A stretch of DNA of 64,000 nucleotides from Salipiger abyssi (GTDB lineage Bacteria; Pseudomonadota; Alphaproteobacteria; Rhodobacterales; Rhodobacteraceae), in contig NZ_CP015095.1 of the NCBI RefSeq assembly GCF_001975705.1, forward strand, positions 62,001 through 126,000, given 5' to 3'. Each line of letters starts with the position of its first letter. Position 1 is the first letter of the stretch. Under the pieces are notes generated by a model. It was not told the DNA's origin. It ran no database searches and saw only the letters and a list, made by a program, of their open reading frames with translations. The position numbers and the translations under genes were made by a program. Shown in pieces: positions 59,032 through 64,000 of the stretch.

Positions 59032-59108
59032 ATTGTCAATACAATTGCCACGGGATGCGTCCGGCCCGGTCACCCCCGCGCCGCCGCAACAGCGAGGAAG
59101 GAAGCGCC

Positions 59109-61454
59109 ATGAAATTCAGCCCCGGAGAAGCCAATCCCCGCCACGAGGACGACCGCCTGCTGACCGGGTGCGGCCAGTATTCCGACGATGTGCGGCTGCC
59201 CAACATGGCCTATGCCGCCATCGTGCGCTCGCCCTATGCCCATGCCGGGATCACCGGCATCGACGCCGAGGCGGCGCTTGAGATGGAGGGCGTTCTGGCG
59301 GTGCTGACCGGCGCCGACTGGGACGCGGACGGGCTGGGCGAGGTGGTCAACCCCGGCATCGTCATGAAACCGCCGCTGCCGAGACCCGACGGCACCCCTT
59401 TCGTCAACCCAGGCCGCAAGCCGCTGCCCACCGACCGGGTGCGCTATGTCGGCGAGCCGGTGGCCGTGGTGGTCGCCGAAACCCCCGCACAGGCGGCGCT
59501 GGCCGCCGAGGTGGTGGAGCTCGATCTCGACCCGCTGCCCGCCGCCATCGCCACCGCCCATGCCCGCGACGAGGACGCCGCCCAGGTCTGGGAGGCGTTT
59601 CCGCGCAACGAGGTGTTTGTCCACAGGATCGGCGATGCAGAGGCGGCGGAGGCCGCGCTTTCCACAGCGCCGCATGTGCTGCGCGAGCGGCTGGTGGTCA
59701 ACCGCATCCACGCCAACCCGATGGAGCCGCGCTCGGTCACCGGCGATTACGATGCGGAGCGCGATCACTACACGATCTATGGCGGCGTACAGCGCTCGTT
59801 CTCGTTCCGCGACATGCTCGCCGAGAAGGTGTTTCGCGTCACCCCCGATCAGGTCGATGTGGTGCCCGGCGATGTCGGCGGCTCGTTCGGGCTCAAGGGC
59901 TCGATGAACATGGAGATGCCGCTGGTCGGCTGGGCCTCGAAACGGCTGGGCCGCCCGGTGAAATGGACCGCCACCCGCACCGAAGTGCTGACCGGCGACG
60001 AACACGCCCGCGACGTGATCGTCGACGCCGCGCTGGCGGTCGACGACGAGGGCCGGTTCCTGGGCTTTCAGGCCGAGACCGTCTCGAATCTCGGCGCCTT
60101 TGCGGGCTTCTTCGGGCTGGCCCCGGCGGTGCTCAACCTCGGCTCCATGGCCGGCCCCTACACCATCCCGGCGATGAGCGTGGAGGCGGTGGGCGTCTGG
60201 ACCCATACCGGCCCCGTCGCCCCCTATCGCGGCGCGGGCCGCCCCGAGGCCGCCTTTGTCATCGAGCGCATGGTGGACCTCGCGGCGCGCGAGCTGGGCA
60301 TGGACCCGGTCGAGATCCGCCGCCGCAACCTGATCCCGGTGGATGCCCTGCCCTACAAGACCGCGCTGACCTTCACCTATGATTGCGGCGAGTTCGAAGC
60401 GGTGCTCGACAAGGCGCTGGCGGCGGCGGATTACGCCGGTTTCCCCGCCCGCAAGGCCGAGTCTGCCGCGCGCGGCAAGCTGCGCGGCATCGGCGTCGCC
60501 ATGTGCATCGAGACCGCCGGCAGCGCGGGCTACGAGACCACCGAGCTGAAATTCGCCGAGGATGGCAGCGTGACCGTGCTGGCGGGCACCACGAACCACG
60601 GTCAGGGTCACAGCACCCTTTTCGCGCAATATGTCTCGGACCGGCTGGGCTATGACGGCGCCGAGATTTCCGTGGTCGAGAGCGACACGCGCGAGATCAA
60701 GGACGGCGTCGGCACCGGCGGTTCGCGCAGCGCCGCCTTTGCCTCGGCGGCGGTCGAGGACGCGATCGCCAAGGCGGTCGCCAAGGGCAAGCGCATCGCG
60801 GCGCATCTGTTGCAGGTGGGCGAGGCGGATCTGTCCTTCGACTCCGGCGAATATACTGTCGCCTCCTCCGGTCAGCACATTTCGTTCCAGGAGGTGGCGC
60901 GCGCCGCCTTCTCGCCCGACATGCTGCCGAGCGGAATGGAACCGGGCTTTCACGAATACGGCCGCAGCGAGCTGGGCGGCCCGAGCTTCCCCAATGGCTG
61001 CCATGTCTGCGAGGTCGAGGTCAGCCCGGATCTCGGCACGGTCGATGTGCTGAGCCATGTGCTGGTCGACGATGTCGGCTTCGAGATCAACCCGATGATC
61101 GTCAAGGGCCAGCTGCATGGCGGCGTGTTGCAGGCGGCGGGGCAGATCCTCATGGAAGATCTGGTCTATGACGAGGACGGGCAGATCATCACCGGCTCGT
61201 TCATGGATTACGCCATGCCGCGGATCTCGGATTATTGCAGCATCGAGGCGGGCAGCCATCCCGTGCCGACCGCAACCAACCCCACCGGCGTCAAGGGCGC
61301 GGGCGAGAGCGGCACGGTGGGCGCCATGCCGGCGCTGGCCAATGCCATCGAGAACGCCATCGCCGAGCGCGGCGCCAAGCTGCCCGACATGCCGGTGACA
61401 CCGTTCAAGCTCTGGACGGCGTTGCAGGAGGCGCTGCCCGCCAAGGCGGGGTGA
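59109..61454 (+). CDS. Molybdenum hydroxylase large subunit, molybdopterin-binding (xanthine dehydrogenase/CoxL family, form II-like)
   Basis: A 781-residue catalytic subunit of the xanthine oxidase/CO dehydrogenase family. It has the N-terminal domain PRHEDDRLLTGCGQYSDDVRLPN, the molybdopterin-contact segments GGVQRSF and GDVGGSFGLKG, and PYRGAGRPEA, which is the form II-type motif (AYRGAGR) instead of the AYxCSFR of true CO dehydrogenase. The C-terminal GVKGAGESGTVGAMPALANAIENAI carries the glutamate of the active site. ATG 59109 follows GGAAGGAAGCGCC. No small, medium or CoxG gene lies beside it. Those are at 17.4-19.1 kb, so the enzyme is probably assembled from two loci. Confidence 0.92.
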   Translation: MKFSPGEANPRHEDDRLLTGCGQYSDDVRLPNMAYAAIVRSPYAHAGITGIDAEAALEMEGVLAVLTGADWDADGLGEVVNPGIVMKPPLPRPDGTPFVNPGRKPLPTDRVRYVGEPVAVVVAETPAQAALAAEVVELDLDPLPAAIATAHARDEDAAQVWEAFPRNEVFVHRIGDAEAAEAALSTAPHVLRERLVVNRIHANPMEPRSVTGDYDAERDHYTIYGGVQRSFSFRDMLAEKVFRVTPDQVDVVPGDVGGSFGLKGSMNMEMPLVGWASKRLGRPVKWTATRTEVLTGDEHARDVIVDAALAVDDEGRFLGFQAETVSNLGAFAGFFGLAPAVLNLGSMAGPYTIPAMSVEAVGVWTHTGPVAPYRGAGRPEAAFVIERMVDLAARELGMDPVEIRRRNLIPVDALPYKTALTFTYDCGEFEAVLDKALAAADYAGFPARKAESAARGKLRGIGVAMCIETAGSAGYETTELKFAEDGSVTVLAGTTNHGQGHSTLFAQYVSDRLGYDGAEISVVESDTREIKDGVGTGGSRSAAFASAAVEDAIAKAVAKGKRIAAHLLQVGEADLSFDSGEYTVASSGQHISFQEVARAAFSPDMLPSGMEPGFHEYGRSELGGPSFPNGCHVCEVEVSPDLGTVDVLSHVLVDDVGFEINPMIVKGQLHGGVLQAAGQILMEDLVYDEDGQIITGSFMDYAMPRISDYCSIEAGSHPVPTATNPTGVKGAGESGTVGAMPALANAIENAIAERGAKLPDMPVTPFKLWTALQEALPAKAG

Positions 61455-61457
61455 AGC

Positions 61458-61481
61458 GGTGGGCAGGGTTGCCCACCCTAG
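61458..61481. repeat. GGTGGGCA palindromic repeat, copy E
   Basis: GGTGGGCA-GGGT-TGCCCACC followed by CTAG lies between the convergent large subunit and MFS genes and overlaps the MFS stop codon. It is a likely bidirectional terminator. Confidence 0.7.
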
Positions 61482-62776
61482 GCGCTCTGCGCCGCGTGGC
61501 GGGCGAGCCCTTCACCCAGCCGCTTCCAGCCCACCAGCGTCAGCACGGCAATGCCGGCGGCGGCGACCCAGAACGGCGCGGTAAGCGCGATGTCGCGCGG
61601 CAGGATCTGCTCGGCGCCGCGCACGATCAGCCCGGACAGCATAAGGCCCACCGGCATCATCCCCCAGGCCAGCAGCCGATAGACGCTGTTGACCCGGCCC
61701 AGCAGCCGGTCGGGGATCATCCGCTGACGGGTCGAGACCGAGACCGTGTTCCAGACCAGCCCAGCAAATTCGAAGAGCGCCAGGATCAGTCCAAGCGACC
61801 AGGCGCCGGGCGCCAGCGCGACCCCGACAAAGGCCGGAACGGAGGCAAAAAGCATCCATTGTGCGGCCGGCCCCGCCCCCATGCGCCGCACGATGCGCTC
61901 GCCAAAGATGCCGCCAAAGATCCCGCCCACCGCCCCCGCCGCGAGGATCGCGCCATAGGCCGAAGACGAGAGGCCGAGATTTTCCTGCACATGCAGGATC
62001 AGCGCGATCATCACCATCTGGAAGAACAGGTTCCAGAAGCCGGTGAGCCAGGCCAGCAATTGCAGCAGCGGCGAGGCGCGCAGAAAGGCGATGCCCTCGC
62101 CCAGCTCATGGCGCCAGCCGCGCCGCTCCGCCTGCTCGGCGCGAAACCGGCCCTTGATGCCCAGCACCACCAGCACGGCGGATAGATAGATCAGCGCATT
62201 GACCGCGAAGGGCAGCGGCAGGGCAAAGGCGATGAGCGCCGCGCCGAGCGGTGGCCCGATCAGCGCGTTGCCGGTCAGCTCGACGCTCCAGAGCCGCCCG
62301 TTCGCCGCCTCCACCCGGTGGCGCGGCACCAGCGCCGGCAGCATGGTCTGCGCGGCATTGTCGCGAAACACCTCCGCCACGCCAACGACGACCGCCGCGA
62401 GCCCCAGCGCGAGGAACGCGGGAAGCGAGGAGACGCCGGTCTCCGGCGGGTCGGGCAGCGGCAGCGAGGACCAGAGCGCCAGCGCGGCGGCCCCGAGGGC
62501 GGCGGCGCGCAGGATGTCCATGCGCAGGATCAGCAGCCGGCGGTCCGTCCGGTCGGTGACGATCCCCGCCGGCAGCGCAAAGAGCGCCCAGGGCAGGCGC
62601 AACGCCACGGCAATGAGCGCGATCAGCAGCGGGTCGCGGGTGAGGAGCGAGGCGGTCCAGGCCCAGGCCACGGTGGCGATGCCATCGCCGAGATTGGTCA
62701 GGCCGCTGGCGGCGATGAAGCGCCCGATGGGCGATGTGACCGCCGCGAGAAACCGCCCGGAACCCGTGCCACTCAT
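61478..62776 (-). CDS. MFS transporter (MFS_3/EntS-like)
   Basis: A 432-residue major facilitator transporter. It has twelve predicted hydrophobic segments, starting FIAASGLTNLGDGIATVAWAWTASLLT, and the loop GIVTDRTDRRLLILRMDILRA between segments 2 and 3 (family motif D-R-R-R). The N-terminal and middle regions resemble the MFS_3 subgroup, which includes enterobactin exporters. The ATG lies 209 bp from the next minus-strand gene's stop. No role in the catabolic pathway can be assigned. Its 3' end overlaps the intergenic repeat. Confidence 0.9.
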   Translation of the reverse strand: MSGTGSGRFLAAVTSPIGRFIAASGLTNLGDGIATVAWAWTASLLTRDPLLIALIAVALRLPWALFALPAGIVTDRTDRRLLILRMDILRAAALGAAALALWSSLPLPDPPETGVSSLPAFLALGLAAVVVGVAEVFRDNAAQTMLPALVPRHRVEAANGRLWSVELTGNALIGPPLGAALIAFALPLPFAVNALIYLSAVLVVLGIKGRFRAEQAERRGWRHELGEGIAFLRASPLLQLLAWLTGFWNLFFQMVMIALILHVQENLGLSSSAYGAILAAGAVGGIFGGIFGERIVRRMGAGPAAQWMLFASVPAFVGVALAPGAWSLGLILALFEFAGLVWNTVSVSTRQRMIPDRLLGRVNSVYRLLAWGMMPVGLMLSGLIVRGAEQILPRDIALTAPFWVAAAGIAVLTLVGWKRLGEGLARHAAQSA

Positions 62777-62985
62777 CGTCCTGCCCCTGTCCTGCCTGCC
62801 GATCTTGCCGGGGTACGACGCCCGGTTGCGCCGCCGGGCTGGGGCCGGAGCCTCTCCGGCCGCGTGGCAGGCGACAGGCGCACCCTGAGAGGCGGGGCGC
62901 GAATGGTCAAGAGCCCTGCCCCAAACGGCAGACGGCGGGCCCGAACGCCCGCCGCCATTTCCGTTACGTTACGGTCCTGGCAGGC

Positions 62986-64000
62986 TCAGCCGGCCTTGGC
63001 CATGCTGCGCAGCCCGGTCTTGCCGTGGTGCCGGTCGGCGATCTTGTAGCCGAGCGCGTCCTCGGCGATCAGCACTTTCTGCACATTGGCGGTGCCCTCG
63101 CCGGTGAACATCAGATCCGCATAGGCCTTGTATTTGGCGATCCGGTATTCGCGGCTCAGCCCGTAGCCACCATAGATCTGCTGCGCGGTATCGGTGCAGA
63201 ACTTGGCGGTCTGGCTGGCGTGGAACTTGGCGATGGAGGCGATGCGGTTGGTGGGCAGCTCCTTGTCCATGAGCTGCGCCGCCTGATAGACCAGCGCGCG
63301 GCTGGCCTCGATGGCCACGGCCATTTCGGCGATCTGGCCCTGAATGAGCTGGTACTTGCCGATGGGCGAGCCCTTGATGACGCGCTCATTGGCATAGCGC
63401 ACCGCGTCCTCATAGGCGCCGATGGCGATGCCGAGCGCCTTGGCCCCGATCACCGCGCGGCCGCCCTGAAGCGCGCGCATGATGATCTTGAACCCGTCGC
63501 CCTCCTTGCCCAGCAGGTTCTCTGCCGGCACGGTGAAATCGTCGAGATAGACCGCCGAGACGCGGAACGCCTTGGACAGCCCGACGTCGATCGGCTGGGC
63601 GGTGAAGCCCGGGTATTTCTTGGGCTCGACGATAAAGGCCGAAACGCCCTTGGCGCCGGCCTCGGGATCGGTCTTGGCAAGGAGGATACCGACATCGCAT
63701 TCGTCGCCCAGCGTCGCCCACATCTTGGAGCCGTTGAGCTTGTAGACATCGCCGTCGCGCCTGGCGGTGGTCTTCATCGCGCCCGCCGCGTCCGAGCCGC
63801 CGCCCGCCTCGGTCAGCGCCATCATGCCCACCACGTTGCCGGCCAGCAGATCGGGCACGTATTTCCGGATCTGCTCATCGGTGCCGCCGAGATAGATGCA
63901 GGCCGGGCAGTTGCCGCCGTTCTGGTTGAACCCGCCATAGCGGATATCCATGCGGGCCATTTCCTCGATGATGATCGCGGCGGCGAGATAGCCCATCTCG
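62986..64000 (-). CDS. Acyl-CoA dehydrogenase (5' part outside the window)
   Basis: The C-terminal part, about 338 residues, of an acyl-CoA dehydrogenase cut by the right edge. The sequence is closely parallel to the gene at 8199 (GYLAAxxIxEExAR, EPKKYPGxTAQP, ERVIKGSPIGK, GGYGLSxEY, FTGEGTANVQKxxIAEDALGYKxADRHHG), so the two are paralogues. Conserved LTEAGGGSDAAGAMKTT and the catalytic-region FTGEGTANVQKV are intact. The frame is open to the last base, and the visible MGYLAA ATG at 63996 is internal. The 209-bp gap between it and the MFS gene shows no clear features. Confidence 0.9.
   Translation of the reverse strand, partial: EMGYLAAAIIIEEMARMDIRYGGFNQNGGNCPACIYLGGTDEQIRKYVPDLLAGNVVGMMALTEAGGGSDAAGAMKTTARRDGDVYKLNGSKMWATLGDECDVGILLAKTDPEAGAKGVSAFIVEPKKYPGFTAQPIDVGLSKAFRVSAVYLDDFTVPAENLLGKEGDGFKIIMRALQGGRAVIGAKALGIAIGAYEDAVRYANERVIKGSPIGKYQLIQGQIAEMAVAIEASRALVYQAAQLMDKELPTNRIASIAKFHASQTAKFCTDTAQQIYGGYGLSREYRIAKYKAYADLMFTGEGTANVQKVLIAEDALGYKIADRHHGKTGLRSMAKAG

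Noticed and set aside
59109..61454. True carbon monoxide dehydrogenase large subunit
   Set aside because: The active-site loop is PYRGAGR, not AYxCSFR, so CO oxidation is unlikely despite coxG and the S and M subunits.
1..64000. CRISPR arrays, tRNA or rRNA genes
   Set aside because: No regularly spaced direct repeats or recognisable RNA genes were seen by eye. A covariance-model search was not possible.

Overview
The window is high-GC DNA from an alphaproteobacterium, most likely a marine Rhodobacteraceae (roseobacter/Salipiger-type) chromosome or large plasmid. The basis is codon use, the EtfBA, FdxA, group III truncated haemoglobin and gcdR-gcdH-CoA-transferase types, and GC-rich intergenic repeats. 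I find 62 protein genes (one cut by the right edge), one IS30-family insertion sequence, one toxin-antitoxin pair, two families of intergenic repeats and no tRNA, rRNA or CRISPR. Nearly everything is accessory catabolism: CoA-thioester chemistry, alcohol and aldehyde oxidation, molybdenum hydroxylase subunits and electron transfer.

Layout. 0-3.7 kb: aldehyde and alcohol dehydrogenases, then a LysR regulator. 4-8 kb (minus): two MmgE/PrpD proteins and an AbrB-type membrane protein. 8.2-14.6 kb (plus): acyl-CoA dehydrogenase, GMC oxidoreductase, a 2,4-dienoyl-CoA reductase/enoyl-CoA isomerase pair and tandem 3-hydroxyisobutyrate-dehydrogenase paralogues. 15-19 kb: a minus-strand ADP-forming acyl-CoA synthetase divergent from coxG and the small and medium subunits of a molybdenum hydroxylase. 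19.4-23.6 kb: a cyclase-family protein divergent from etfBA and a class III CoA-transferase. 23.7-26 kb (minus): alcohol dehydrogenase and an orphan TRAP binding protein. 26.3-37.4 kb: an 11-gene operon with a BadI-like ring-cleaving hydrolase, CoA ligase, hydratase, SDR and acyl-CoA dehydrogenase (the gene set of cyclohexanecarboxylate degradation), followed by beta-oxidation genes, an AMACR-like racemase and small accessory proteins. 37.7-45 kb: murB/haemoglobin/Cys-rich regulator divergent from sodB, a ferredoxin/flavin reductase/FNR group, and a LysR locus. 46.3-47.4 kb: IS30 element. 47.4-50.9 kb: glutarate module gcdR-gcdH-CoA-transferase. 51-53 kb: eutBC. 53.2-58.9 kb: TA pair, MaoC, acyl-CoA dehydrogenase, CoA-transferase, PrpD, MaoC. 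59-61.5 kb: the molybdopterin (large) subunit of a molybdenum hydroxylase. The window ends with an MFS transporter and a truncated acyl-CoA dehydrogenase.

The unifying signal is regulatory. Thirteen sequences matching the sigma-54 -24/-12 promoter (GG-N10-GC within GGCAC-N5-TTGC or a near variant) lie upstream of genes in the correct orientation, four pairs of them in divergent intergenic regions. They cover almost every operon from 5 to 37 kb and the distant large subunit at 59 kb, but none of the 38-58 kb operons. This suggests one sigma-54 regulon for uptake, activation, ring opening and beta-oxidation of an alicyclic or branched carboxylic acid, with its own electron-transfer flavoprotein and a molybdenum hydroxylase encoded at two sites. 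The product of the BadI-type route, pimeloyl-CoA, would give glutaryl-CoA, which the nearby gcdH can take up. No sigma-54 activator and no thiolase is encoded in the window.
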